DNA of 27,337 nucleotides, from positions 1 through 27,337 of the forward strand of contig CAZSIL010000022.1 in NCBI GenBank assembly GCA_964607025.1, read 5' to 3'. Shown piece by piece: positions 1-8,570 of the stretch; position 1 is the first letter of the stretch, and the number at the start of each line of letters is the position of its first letter. The translations under genes and the position numbers were made by a program. Source of the DNA: SIG565 sp964607025. GTDB lineage: Bacteria > Bacillota > Clostridia > Oscillospirales > Acutalibacteraceae. Below the pieces are notes generated by a model. The model was not told the origin of the DNA and made no database searches. It saw nothing but the letters and a program-made list of their open reading frames with translations.

Positions 1-53
1 ACCCACACGACCAGCTTGGAAGGCTGGGATTCTAGCCATTGAACTACACCCGC
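1..53 (-). tRNA. tRNA-Gly (TCC), 3' part cut by window edge
   Basis: Read on the minus strand from 53, the sequence starts with the acceptor strand GCGGGTG, then a D arm, an anticodon stem CCAGC/GCTGG and loop TTCCAAG, which puts anticodon TCC (Gly) in place. The variable region and the start of the T arm follow until the window ends. The rest of the T arm and the 3' acceptor strand lie outside. The call rests on cloverleaf pairing and on strong resemblance to bacterial tRNA-Gly(TCC). Confidence 0.95.
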
Positions 54-70
54 ATAAATCGGCAAGAAGT

Positions 71-99
71 ATAATAACACACTTTTTGCCGATAGTCAA
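71..99 (-). promoter_or_regulatory. Sigma-A promoter of tRNA-Gly
   Basis: On the minus strand there is a -35 box TTGACT (94-99), a 17-bp spacer and a -10 box TATTAT (71-76), about 18 bp before the tRNA 5' end. An imperfect 13-bp inverted repeat (58-70 with 81-93, one G-T pair) brackets the -10 box exactly. The same repeat could act as a hairpin at the end of the upstream clp transcript. Confidence 0.75.
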
Positions 100-112
100 G
101 CGAAAAATTAAA

Positions 113-2389
113 TTATTTATGTGAAATTTTATAACCATTTTTATAGGTTATGTTAATCTCGGTTAACGGAGTTTCGCAGTTGTTAATAATCAAGTCAACT
201 ATGCGGTCTTCTATGTTTTTACGAATTTTGTTTCTGAGTTCCCTGGCGCCCGATTTTGAACCTTCCGAGTCAAGAGCCAACTGCTTACAAACAGACTTAT
301 CGAAACAGAGATTTATTCCTTTTTCGTTCATAACCCCCTTTAAGTCGTTCATCATAAGTTCTGCGATTTTTTCCAGAGCGTTGATATCAAGCGGGGCGAA
401 GACAACAATCTCATCAATTCTGCCCAAGAATTCGGGGCGCATAAATTCACCGAGAGCTTTAAGCACTTTATCTTTTGAGATTTCTGCCGAAGTTTTACCG
501 AAACCGACGGCGTAATCATTGCGCTCACTGCCTGCGTTAGAGGTCATAACAATGATGGTGTTTTCGAAATTTACCACCCTACCCTGCGCATCGGTAATTC
601 TGCCGTCATCAAAAATTTGCAGTAAAATATTGAGTACATCAGGATGAGCTTTTTCTATTTCGTCAAGCAAAATAACGGAATATGGTTTTCTTCTTACCTT
701 TTCGGTTAACTGGCCTGCTTCATCATAGCCGACATATCCGGGCGGCGAGCCAATAATTCGTGACACCGAGTGCTTCTCCATAAACTCTGACATGTCAAGA
801 CGTATCATTGTTTCGGGAGTTGAAAACAGATGTTCGGAGAGTACTTTTACAAGTTCTGTTTTACCAACACCTGTGGGACCTACGAATATAAATGATGCAG
901 GTCTGCGGTGAGGAGTTGTCTGCACACGCGAACGACGTACTGCCGCGGCAACCAAGTCGGCCGCCGTGTCCTGACCAATTACACGTTTTTTAATTTCTTC
1001 ACTTAAATTTGCGAGTTTTTTAAGGTCGTTTTCCTGAATCTTTGAAGACGGAATCCCCGTCCAGAGCTCAATTACCTTGGCAACGTCCATTTCGGTTACC
1101 GTAATGTTTGATGCGGGCGCATATAATACATCGGCTTGTTTTTTGTATTTATCAAGTAACGATTTTTTATGTGCCAACTTTTCGTAATCAATGTTTTCCA
1201 CATCATTTTCAAGGGTCTCTATTTCGATATTAATGTCTTTAATTTTTTTGTTAACATCATAAAGTTCATCAACCGATTTATTAGCAAGTGAGGCGCAAGC
1301 ACACGCTTCATCTAATAAATCTATTGCTTTGTCGGGCAAAAACCTATCGTTAACATATCGTTCTGATAAGCGCACGATTTTACGCACGAGTTCATCCGAT
1401 ACAGTGACGTTATGAAATCCTTCATAATATCCTTTAACACCTAAAACTATATTTTCGGCGTCTGCAATAGACGGTTCTTCTACAGTTATCGGTTGAAAAC
1501 GGCGTTCAAGAGCAGCATCCTTTTCGATGTATTTTCTGTACTCTTTAAAAGTAGTAGCACCAATAACCTGTATTTCACCACGAGAAAGAGCTGGTTTTAA
1601 TATGTTTGCGGCATTCATCGAGCCCTCTGCTGAATCACCCGCACCTACAAGATTGTGTATTTCATCAATAAATAAAATAATATTACCGCGGCTTTTTATT
1701 TCATCAACAAGACCTTTTACACGGCTTTCGAACTGACCGCGGAACTGTGTACCTGCAACAAGACCGGTTAAATCAAGTAAATGAATCTCTTTATCGAGTA
1801 ATCGTGCCGGTGCGGAACCTGTTGCTATCATAAGTGCTAATCCTTCGGCAATAGCGGTTTTACCTACACCCGGCTCACCTATAAGGCAAGGATTATTTTT
1901 AGAACGACGGGAGAGTATTTGTATCGCGCGGGCCAGTTCACCATTTCTGCCTATAATGGCATCAAGCTGACCGCTTTTGGCTTTCTCGGTTAAATTAGTG
2001 CAATATTGTTCTAAAAAACGGGCACGTTTTTTCTTAGATTTATTGTTATCGGATTTTTTATCATCTTTGGTATCCGATGAATTATCTATTTTATCCGATG
2101 TTCCAAAGATATTATTTAGAAACGGGAAAGCCGGTGTTGTACCGAGCGAAAAAGCATCATCATCGCCATCATTTTCTTCATTGAGAGCCATTATATCCAT
2201 AAATTGTTCGCTCATTTGTTCAATATCTTCGTCGGATATGTTCATCTTACTCAACATATCATCAATCGGCTTAATTCCAAGTTCTTTAGCACACATAAGG
2301 CACAATCCCTTGGGACTGGCGTCGGACTGCGTAGGGTCAGAAATAAACACAACCGCAGGCCGCTTTTTACACTTGTAACATAATTTCAT
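113..2389 (-). CDS. ClpE/ClpC-like AAA+ unfoldase with N-terminal zinc finger
   Basis: This 758-aa protein is a two-ring Clp/Hsp100 ATPase that unfolds substrates, probably for ClpP in the cytoplasm. Residues 4-33 hold two CxxC pairs (C4/C7, C30/C33), the treble-clef style finger of ClpE, in place of the usual Clp_N repeats. AAA-1 has Walker A GEPGVGKT (171-178) and Walker B FIDEIH (240-245). A short middle region (about 372-420) looks coiled-coil. AAA-2 has GPTGVGKT (504-511) and LLDEIEKAHPDV (574-585). VGF at 628-630 sits where ClpC/ClpE carry their ClpP-binding loop, and a GAR sensor-2 motif is at 714-716. It is the last gene of the long ruvC-clp run, with no ctsR or mcsB nearby. The Clp family is certain; ClpE versus a clade-specific ClpC relative is not settled. 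Confidence 0.93.
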   Translation of the reverse strand: MKLCYKCKKRPAVVFISDPTQSDASPKGLCLMCAKELGIKPIDDMLSKMNISDEDIEQMSEQFMDIMALNEENDGDDDAFSLGTTPAFPFLNNIFGTSDKIDNSSDTKDDKKSDNNKSKKKRARFLEQYCTNLTEKAKSGQLDAIIGRNGELARAIQILSRRSKNNPCLIGEPGVGKTAIAEGLALMIATGSAPARLLDKEIHLLDLTGLVAGTQFRGQFESRVKGLVDEIKSRGNIILFIDEIHNLVGAGDSAEGSMNAANILKPALSRGEIQVIGATTFKEYRKYIEKDAALERRFQPITVEEPSIADAENIVLGVKGYYEGFHNVTVSDELVRKIVRLSERYVNDRFLPDKAIDLLDEACACASLANKSVDELYDVNKKIKDINIEIETLENDVENIDYEKLAHKKSLLDKYKKQADVLYAPASNITVTEMDVAKVIELWTGIPSSKIQENDLKKLANLSEEIKKRVIGQDTAADLVAAAVRRSRVQTTPHRRPASFIFVGPTGVGKTELVKVLSEHLFSTPETMIRLDMSEFMEKHSVSRIIGSPPGYVGYDEAGQLTEKVRRKPYSVILLDEIEKAHPDVLNILLQIFDDGRITDAQGRVVNFENTIIVMTSNAGSERNDYAVGFGKTSAEISKDKVLKALGEFMRPEFLGRIDEIVVFAPLDINALEKIAELMMNDLKGVMNEKGINLCFDKSVCKQLALDSEGSKSGARELRNKIRKNIEDRIVDLIINNCETPLTEINITYKNGYKISHK

Positions 2390-2423
2390 TTACACAAATA
2401 CTCCCTTCGAGTAAGCAAAGTTA

Positions 2424-3101
2424 TTATAAATTAATTGGTATTTGATTTATAATCCATTTAAAAAGTAAGGTGTTATTTATATTATCCCCTGTGAAGATGG
2501 AAAAACCGCCATTTAATGAAACGATTAAATTGATAACTAATGTGAAAATCAAAGCAAAAATCACACCCATAATTATTCCTATGACACCGCCAAGTACTGA
2601 GTTAAGTTTACCAACAATACTGAAAGAAAACACCTTATTTAGAATTTTTACAACAAATTTTAAAACAATACTTAAAACAATAAATAAAATTAAAAAGAAA
2701 ATAATCTCAAGGAGATACGTAGCGGTGGGTCTAACGACGCTCTCACATATTTTTTCAGCCATTGTTTCAGGTGTGTCAATATTTGAAGCAATAAAATCTG
2801 AATTATCCATGTTAAAATCGCTAATATTGTTTTTAATAAAACTTGGTAATGCTTCAATAATATTATCCTTAATTGCGCCTTGTGTATCAGATATGGCACC
2901 TTCAATAGCGGTAGTAACGGTGGGCTTGACGGCATTTTCGTATGTAAAATTACTTAGAGGGCCACTTAAAGCAAAAGCCAAAGCAACCGCCACAACAAAA
3001 CCGACAACACCAAAAACCGATTTAATAAAACCGCGCTTTGAATAGATTAACACACAAATAAGTAAAATCGCAACAATAATTAAATCAATTAAATACCACA
3101 T
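2424..3101 (-). CDS. CvpA family membrane protein
   Basis: This is a 225-aa integral membrane protein. Hydrophobic segments lie at about 3-21, 27-47, 128-153 and 170-195. The loop between the second pair is polar, as in CvpA/colicin V production proteins. The family is widespread and its molecular role is poorly defined. A strong AGGAGGT ribosome site precedes the ATG. It lies 11 bp after the DUF5711-like gene and 34 bp before the Clp ATPase, so it is very likely cotranscribed with both. The family call rests on topology and the N-terminal IDLIIV...RGF pattern. Confidence 0.8.
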   Translation of the reverse strand: MWYLIDLIIVAILLICVLIYSKRGFIKSVFGVVGFVVAVALAFALSGPLSNFTYENAVKPTVTTAIEGAISDTQGAIKDNIIEALPSFIKNNISDFNMDNSDFIASNIDTPETMAEKICESVVRPTATYLLEIIFFLILFIVLSIVLKFVVKILNKVFSFSIVGKLNSVLGGVIGIIMGVIFALIFTLVINLIVSLNGGFSIFTGDNINNTLLFKWIINQIPINL

Positions 3102-3112
3102 AAAAGTACCTC

Positions 3113-4420
3113 CTATGTTGTGACTTTTTTAATATTATTATCGGTGAATGTAGCAACACCGAAGCTGGAAATTGGCACAATACGTTTTACACCAAAATCA
3201 CAGGTAACTGTATTTAATGCATCACCTTTAACATTATAAATATATATCTTTCTATCCGTTAAAATGTAAATATAATTGCCTCGTAAAGCAATATCTATAA
3301 TTTCCTGAGAAAAAATGAATTTTGTTTTTTGTTTTCCTTTGCTGTTAAGGACCAAAATTTCATTATCGGCTTTATTTGCTTCGTTTGCATTGACTAAAAT
3401 AGTATGATTTTTAGTATTACGCACAAAGAATACTTTTTTGTCGGTTATAACCGTACTGTTACTTAAATCCTTCCATTTATAAAAGGTGATGTTACTATCA
3501 AACACTGCATAAAAAGAATCTGAAGCTGCCGTTGATAGCGACAAAATAATTTCGTCTTCATATTCAAATAAATTGATAGGAGTTGCGGATTTATAGCCCA
3601 AAATATAAAGCTTTGAAATATATTTTCCTTCTTGTGTGTTAAACACCGAAACCGCCAAACGCCGCCCATCAGGCGATAACTCAACGTTATTTACAATATA
3701 ATCAGCACACATCCACTTATAAACTTGCTTGTTGTTTTTATCGTAAACGGTAACCTGCGAAGAATAACTGTCTGACTGTGTGGCAACGGCATAGTATCCA
3801 TTATCAGATATGGCAGCGGCGAGAATTTTATTATTGGCTGTGGCAGAATACAGTTGTTTATTTAAATTATAAATTGAGTATTCTTTTTCTCCCAGACCGT
3901 AAACAATAAAACGCTCTTGGGACCGACTGATAACAGGGTATTCATAGCCGTGAGGATAAGAAAACATTGACTTACCGTTGTTATTATATCCATCGATGCT
4001 TCCTGCGGTAACTGCGATATAGTAGTTTTTTCCTTGTACAGTTGAAATGAGCGTTCCACCAGAAGAAAGCGATACAGGATAACCCCCATTTCCGAACAGA
4101 GCTATTCTGTTTTCAAAAAATTCAAACAAACCGGTTGGTACGCATAAAGCAAACACAACGACAAATATTATAATAGCGCCGATTAGCGACACCGTCGTGT
4201 ATCGACGTTTTTTAATTTTATTTTTAAAACCGGGAATTACCTTCATTACGGTATTGCGCATAGGTTTAGTTTTTTGCGAATTTCCAACGTTGGCATTTTC
4301 ATTTTTAATGGTCGTCCGATTTTTAGAACCGTCCGCCTTTTTCATCGGTATTTTTTCAGTAACAGAGTTTTTTATCGGTCTTTTACGGCTCGAAACTCTT
4401 TTTTTCTTATAATCCGCCAT
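3113..4420 (-). CDS. Membrane-anchored beta-propeller-like protein, DUF5711-like
   Basis: This 435-aa protein has a basic, Lys/Arg/Asn-rich cytoplasmic N terminus (about 1-75), one transmembrane helix (about 77-98) and a large outer domain of repeated beta-rich segments (motifs like YYAVATQSDS, SPDGRRLAVSVF, NYIYILTDRKIYIYNVKG). This suggests a WD40- or propeller-like fold outside the membrane. The architecture matches what I recall of DUF5711 proteins of Oscillospiraceae, but I could not verify that by search. The function is unknown. The start has AGGTGA five bases upstream. It sits between truA and cvpA with 10-15 bp gaps. I see no catalytic motif. Confidence 0.7.
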   Translation of the reverse strand: MADYKKKRVSSRKRPIKNSVTEKIPMKKADGSKNRTTIKNENANVGNSQKTKPMRNTVMKVIPGFKNKIKKRRYTTVSLIGAIIIFVVVFALCVPTGLFEFFENRIALFGNGGYPVSLSSGGTLISTVQGKNYYIAVTAGSIDGYNNNGKSMFSYPHGYEYPVISRSQERFIVYGLGEKEYSIYNLNKQLYSATANNKILAAAISDNGYYAVATQSDSYSSQVTVYDKNNKQVYKWMCADYIVNNVELSPDGRRLAVSVFNTQEGKYISKLYILGYKSATPINLFEYEDEIILSLSTAASDSFYAVFDSNITFYKWKDLSNSTVITDKKVFFVRNTKNHTILVNANEANKADNEILVLNSKGKQKTKFIFSQEIIDIALRGNYIYILTDRKIYIYNVKGDALNTVTCDFGVKRIVPISSFGVATFTDNNIKKVTT

Positions 4421-4434
4421 TATATCACCTGTCT

Positions 4435-5169
4435 TTAATAAAAAACTTTATTGAGAAATAGCCCATGTGGTAATAATGTTGCACCCGCACGTTCTCTATT
4501 TTTCGATTTGACGATGCTTTCTGTGTCATGCGGATTAATTTTACCGAGAGATACTTCAAGTGCCGTACCGGCAATTATTCGAACCATATTATATAAAAAT
4601 CCATCGGCAGTAACACTCAAAACAGCAAATTCGCCGTCACGATACACCCTACATTCACTAATTGTACGCACAGTATCGGTAACGGTACGTTTTGCCGAAG
4701 AAAAACCGCAAAAATCGTGAGTACCAACAAGACGCGAACAAAAATCATCCATTAACTCAATGTTAAGCTTGTTTGGTACACGTAAAGCATAATTGCGATA
4801 AAAAGGATTTTCGACATCACCATCATAAAACCTGTAAATATAGTTTTTGCCTTTTGCAGAATAACGAGCATGAAAATCGGCATCAACACTAAAACAGTCA
4901 AGCACAGATATATCGTTTGGTAAAATAGCATTTAATCCCTTAATATAAGCCGTTACGGGAATAGTTAAATCGGTATCAAAATGACAGTAAAATTCATTAG
5001 CGTGAACACCTGCATCTGTTCTGCTACAACCCGTAACCGCCGTATTACATTTACATATATTACTTAAAGCATTACAAAGCACACCCTGAACGGTTATACC
5101 GTTGGGCTGCACCTGCCAACCGTGATAAGCTGTTCCATCATATGCAATTTTAAGTAAAAATCTGCTCAT
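4435..5169 (-). CDS. truA: tRNA pseudouridine(38-40) synthase TruA
   Basis: The 244-aa protein converts uridines 38-40 of the tRNA anticodon arm to pseudouridine. The N terminus has the TruA signature YDGTAYHGWQVQPN (about 10-23). The catalytic aspartate is in CSRTDAGVHA (about D52). The C-terminal half shows FLYNMVRIIAGTALEVSLGK, typical of the family. The length is normal (about 245 aa). It starts 13 bp after ecfT ends, as in many Firmicutes where truA follows the ECF genes. The ribosome site is weak, so translation may partly depend on coupling to ecfT. Confidence 0.97.
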   Translation of the reverse strand: MSRFLLKIAYDGTAYHGWQVQPNGITVQGVLCNALSNICKCNTAVTGCSRTDAGVHANEFYCHFDTDLTIPVTAYIKGLNAILPNDISVLDCFSVDADFHARYSAKGKNYIYRFYDGDVENPFYRNYALRVPNKLNIELMDDFCSRLVGTHDFCGFSSAKRTVTDTVRTISECRVYRDGEFAVLSVTADGFLYNMVRIIAGTALEVSLGKINPHDTESIVKSKNRERAGATLLPHGLFLNKVFY

Positions 5170-5182
5170 ATAGACTACACTT

Positions 5183-5989
5183 TCATAAAATATTTATTGT
5201 AACAACCACTCCAAAGGACAGCACAACCAAACAAATCGAAATAATATCTTTTGCTGATATTTTTAATACCTTCATACGTCGTCTACCAACACCGCCGTTA
5301 TAGCAGCGGCTTTCCATTGCCTCAGCCAAATCATATGCGCGGCGTACCGATGAAATAAGCAGTGGAATTAGAATGGGAATTATGGCTTTGATTCGTTCGG
5401 TTAGTTTTCCGCTTTCGAAGTCAGCACCACGCGCTTTTTGTGCGTTTATAATCTTTTCGGTTTCTTCAACCAGTGTTGGTATAAAGCGAAGCGCAATAGT
5501 CATCATCATTGACATAGCGTGTACCGCACCGCCAAGACCAATATACTTTAATGGGGATAACAACCGTTCGATAGCGTCGGTTAGGTCATTTGGTGTTGTT
5601 GTGTAGGTAAGAACCGAACTCGTGATAATCAGTAAAATTACTCTCATACCCATAAACACCGAACGTTCGATACCGCCGGTTGTAATCTTTATTTTCCAAA
5701 AATCCAATAAAACCGTACCGTCATTTACATAAAAAACGTTTAAAAGCATCGTAATTATCAAAATCGGAATGATTATTTTTAGGTTTTTGAGGTAAACGCT
5801 TATCGGCACTTTCGTAATTAGCAAAAGAATAAAAATCAGCATCGTTAACACTGCTAAAGATATGAGATTAGTGGCACAAAAAATTAAAATTATTAAAGAA
5901 ATCAGCAAAACGATTTTTACTCTTGGATCTAATTTGTGAACAAAAGAATCGGTAGCAAAATACTGACCTATTGTTAAATCTTTAATCAT
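5183..5989 (-). CDS. ecfT: ECF transporter transmembrane subunit EcfT
   Basis: EcfT couples the two ECF ATPases to a substrate-binding S component in the membrane. The protein (268 aa from ATG 5989) begins with the hallmark IGQYFATDSFVHKLDPRVK. Several membrane helices follow, then the cytoplasmic coupling helices with motifs KARGADF and ESRCYNGG (the latter replaces the usual second ARG with SRC). I chose ATG 5989 over GTG 5998 because GGTGGTG lies just upstream and EcfT proteins start near this point. The start overlaps the ecfA2 stop by 8 bp, which suggests translational coupling. No S-component gene is in the window, consistent with a shared group II ECF module. Confidence 0.95.
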   Translation of the reverse strand: MIKDLTIGQYFATDSFVHKLDPRVKIVLLISLIILIFCATNLISLAVLTMLIFILLLITKVPISVYLKNLKIIIPILIITMLLNVFYVNDGTVLLDFWKIKITTGGIERSVFMGMRVILLIITSSVLTYTTTPNDLTDAIERLLSPLKYIGLGGAVHAMSMMMTIALRFIPTLVEETEKIINAQKARGADFESGKLTERIKAIIPILIPLLISSVRRAYDLAEAMESRCYNGGVGRRRMKVLKISAKDIISICLVVLSFGVVVTINIL

Positions 5990-6848
5990 TGTCACCACCG
6001 CCCTTTCTGATTTTTGATATAGCTGTGGCGGCTTCCTCGACTGTAATTATATCACTCGGCAGGTTAACTCCCTTTTCGATAAGCCCGTGTACAATTCTGG
6101 TGACCTGCGGTACGTCAAGTCCCATCTTTTCAAGTTCTATGCGCTTTGAAAAAACATTTTTCGGTGTATCAAACATGGCTACATTGCCGTGATTTAAAAC
6201 CAAAATCTTATCGGCAATATATGCCATATCTTCCATTGAGTGTGATACTACAAATACAGTAGCATTATACCGTTCGCGGTAATTTTTAATTATTTGCATA
6301 ACTGTTGCCCTGCCCTGCGGGTCAAGACCTGCTGTTGGCTCATCAAAAACAATAATTTCGGGTTTCATAGCTAAAACGCCCGCGATAGCAACGCGTCTTT
6401 TCTCTCCCCCCGATAAATCAAAGGGTGATTTTTCTAGATATTCTTCTGGTATTTCAACGTCTTTAATTGAATTTTTTACGGCAAATTCAATTTCTTCATC
6501 ACTCATACCCATATTTTTTGGACCGAAGGCGATATCTTTATAGACAGTTTCATCAAACAACTGATATTCTGGATATTGAAAAACAAGACCTATTTTTGAA
6601 CGTATTTTGCGTATATCTTTTGGGTTTTCCCAAATATTTTTATCTTTATATAAAATTTTGCCGCCTGTAGGTCGAAGCAACCCGTTCAAATGTTGAACGA
6701 GCGTGGATTTGCCGGAACCGGTGTGACCTATAATACCAATTATCTCGCCTTTTTCGGCGGTAAAAGAAACATCGGTTATTGCATCATTACAAAATGGAGT
6801 GTTAGGGTTATAGGTATATGTTAAATTTTCAACCGATAACAGTGACAA
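5982..6848 (-). CDS. ecfA2: ECF transporter ATPase EcfA2
   Basis: This is the second ATPase of the ECF importer core, 288 aa. Walker A is GHTGSGKST (about 41-49), Q-loop VFQYPEYQLF, signature DLSGGEKRRVA and Walker B IIVFDEPTAGLD, then the H-loop VSHSMED. The FQYPEYQLF and SGGEKRRVAIAGVLAM forms are typical of EcfA2 rather than EcfA1. The start is TTG at 6848 with GGAGG seven bases upstream. It follows ecfA1 by two bases and overlaps ecfT. EcfA1 and EcfA2 are expected to form the heterodimer. Confidence 0.96.
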   Translation of the reverse strand: MSLLSVENLTYTYNPNTPFCNDAITDVSFTAEKGEIIGIIGHTGSGKSTLVQHLNGLLRPTGGKILYKDKNIWENPKDIRKIRSKIGLVFQYPEYQLFDETVYKDIAFGPKNMGMSDEEIEFAVKNSIKDVEIPEEYLEKSPFDLSGGEKRRVAIAGVLAMKPEIIVFDEPTAGLDPQGRATVMQIIKNYRERYNATVFVVSHSMEDMAYIADKILVLNHGNVAMFDTPKNVFSKRIELEKMGLDVPQVTRIVHGLIEKGVNLPSDIITVEEAATAISKIRKGGGDND

Positions 6849-6850
6849 AA

Positions 6851-7687
6851 TTATTCCTCCGTTTTTAAATTTTCGATGATTGCGGTTACTGTATCATCAA
6901 CCGAAACAACTCCCGCATTAATTTTAAGTTTGTTTAACAGTTCGGTGGTCTGTGGAACGCTAAGATGCGAGTTTTTAAGTAACTCTGCATCGCCGAAGAT
7001 ATCGGCAGCAGAGCCGTCCTTAACGATTTTTCCGTCATCCATAACAATAACTCTGTCGGCGAACTCGGCCTCATCCATATAATGTGTTATGAGAATAACC
7101 GTAATTCCCTTTTCTTTATTTAAACGGTGTATCGTATTTACAACTTCACGTCTACCGGACGGGTCAAGCATTGCCGTCGGCTCATCAAGGACGATGCATT
7201 CAGGTTGCATTGCAATAACACCGGCAATTGCTACACGCTGTTTTTGTCCGCCTGAGAGCTTGTTTGGAGCTAAGTGCCTCAGTTTATACATATCTACGCT
7301 TTTTAGCGCTTCATCAACCCGCAAACGAATTTCATCTGGCTCTAACCCTAAATTTTCAGGACCAAATGCTACGTCATCTTCGACAACCGATGCAATAAGC
7401 TGATTATCGGGATTTTGAAAAACAAGTCCGACGGTACGTTTAATATCAAGTTCTGTATCTGTATCAATAGTAGAGATACCATTAACCAAAATTGTGCCAA
7501 AGGTTGGCTTATGCAAACCGTTTAATAGTTTTGCCAAAGTCGATTTCCCTGAGCCATTATGACCTAAAATCACGTTAAATGAGCCACGCTCTATCGATAA
7601 ATTCAGGTTATCAATAACAGTTTCGGTGCCAAGATCAGAATCGTTAAACTCAAATTTCAAATTTTTAATCTCAATGATATTATCCAA
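6851..7687 (-). CDS. ecfA1: ECF transporter ATPase EcfA1
   Basis: This is the first ATPase of the ECF core, about 278 aa. Walker A GHNGSGKST, Q-loop VFQNPDNQLIASVVEDDVAFGPENLG, signature KLSGGQKQRVAIAG, Walker B CIVLDEPTAMLD and H-loop ITHYMDE are all present and EcfA1-like. The start is uncertain. An upstream GTG (7723) would overlap the methyltransferase gene by 32 bp. I prefer TTG 7687, which lies 8 bases after GGTGA and gives the usual MDNIIEIKNL-type N terminus. GTG 7699 is also possible. It heads the ecfA1-ecfA2-ecfT-truA series. Confidence 0.94.
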   Translation of the reverse strand: MDNIIEIKNLKFEFNDSDLGTETVIDNLNLSIERGSFNVILGHNGSGKSTLAKLLNGLHKPTFGTILVNGISTIDTDTELDIKRTVGLVFQNPDNQLIASVVEDDVAFGPENLGLEPDEIRLRVDEALKSVDMYKLRHLAPNKLSGGQKQRVAIAGVIAMQPECIVLDEPTAMLDPSGRREVVNTIHRLNKEKGITVILITHYMDEAEFADRVIVMDDGKIVKDGSAADIFGDAELLKNSHLSVPQTTELLNKLKINAGVVSVDDTVTAIIENLKTEE

Positions 7688-7691
7688 TTTA

Positions 7692-8558
7692 TTATTCACC
7701 AATCCAAACCGTAGTATTGCCACATGGCAATACTATGTTTTTATTTGTAACTTTAAGCCCTATCTCATCGGTAAATACTTTTTGTCCTTTTCCATGAGAT
7801 ATGTATAATTCTGTTAAGTAGTTAAGAATTGTTGGAGAAAGACCGGTTGTATAGGAATTTAAGAAAAAGAACAACGGTTTATCACTAAACAGTTTGCCGG
7901 TTTCCATTAGCAGTTCTGATATTTGCTGTTCTAGTTTCCAAACTTCACCGCCAGGTCCCCTTCCATAAGAAGGTGGGTCCATAATAATGGCGTCATAAGT
8001 ATTGCCACGGCGAATTTCACGCCTGACAAATTTTAAGCAGTCATCCACAAGCCAACGAACAGGTGCATCAGCGAGACCGGATACAGCGGCATTTTCCTTT
8101 GCCCATTGCACCATACCCTTCGATGCGTCAACGTGAGTAACCTCTGCGCCTGCTTTAAGACAGGCAATGGTTGCACCACCCGTATAGGCAAACAAATTTA
8201 GAACCCTAATTTTTCTACCGGATTTTTTGATTAAATCCATTGCAAGTGCCCAGTTGACTGCTTGTTCGGGGAAAAGTCCAGTATGCTTAAATCCCATAGG
8301 TTTTAAGCGAAACTCTAAATCGCGGTATTTGATATTCCAAGCATCAGGTACATTTTTAACAGTCTCCCAATATCCGCCACCCGAACTTGAGCGGTGATAT
8401 ACAGCGTGTGGCTCGGACCAACGCGCATCTTTCTTTTCGGTTTGCCACATAACAGTTGGATCAGGGCGCACAAGTACGATATTTCCCCAACGCTCTAACC
8501 GTTCACCCGAATCGGCATCGATTAATTCATAATCATTAAAATCTTCTACAAAACGCAT
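7692..8558 (-). CDS. Class I SAM-dependent methyltransferase, RlmK/RlmI-like
   Basis: This 288-aa Rossmann-fold methyltransferase resembles the rRNA methyltransferases of COG1092. The SAM-binding motif I is VLNLFAYTGGATIA (about 119-132), the acidic motif is THVDASKGMVQWAKEN, and motif IV is DPPSYGRGPGG (about 194-204). It lacks an N-terminal PUA domain but has about 110 residues before the catalytic domain. The substrate is inferred to be RNA; base and position cannot be told from sequence. AGGGA seven bases before the ATG supports the start. It lies between ruvB (12 bp) and ecfA1. Confidence 0.88.
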   Translation of the reverse strand: MRFVEDFNDYELIDADSGERLERWGNIVLVRPDPTVMWQTEKKDARWSEPHAVYHRSSSGGGYWETVKNVPDAWNIKYRDLEFRLKPMGFKHTGLFPEQAVNWALAMDLIKKSGRKIRVLNLFAYTGGATIACLKAGAEVTHVDASKGMVQWAKENAAVSGLADAPVRWLVDDCLKFVRREIRRGNTYDAIIMDPPSYGRGPGGEVWKLEQQISELLMETGKLFSDKPLFFFLNSYTTGLSPTILNYLTELYISHGKGQKVFTDEIGLKVTNKNIVLPCGNTTVWIGE

Positions 8559-8570
8559 AACGAATTCCCT

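Noticed and set aside
148..158. XerD-half-site-like TTATGTTAATC inside the clp gene; a similar TTATGTAACTC at 21341-21351 at the mutS2 start
   Set aside because: Single copies in coding or start-codon sequence of AT-rich DNA. They show the background rate and are not clustered.
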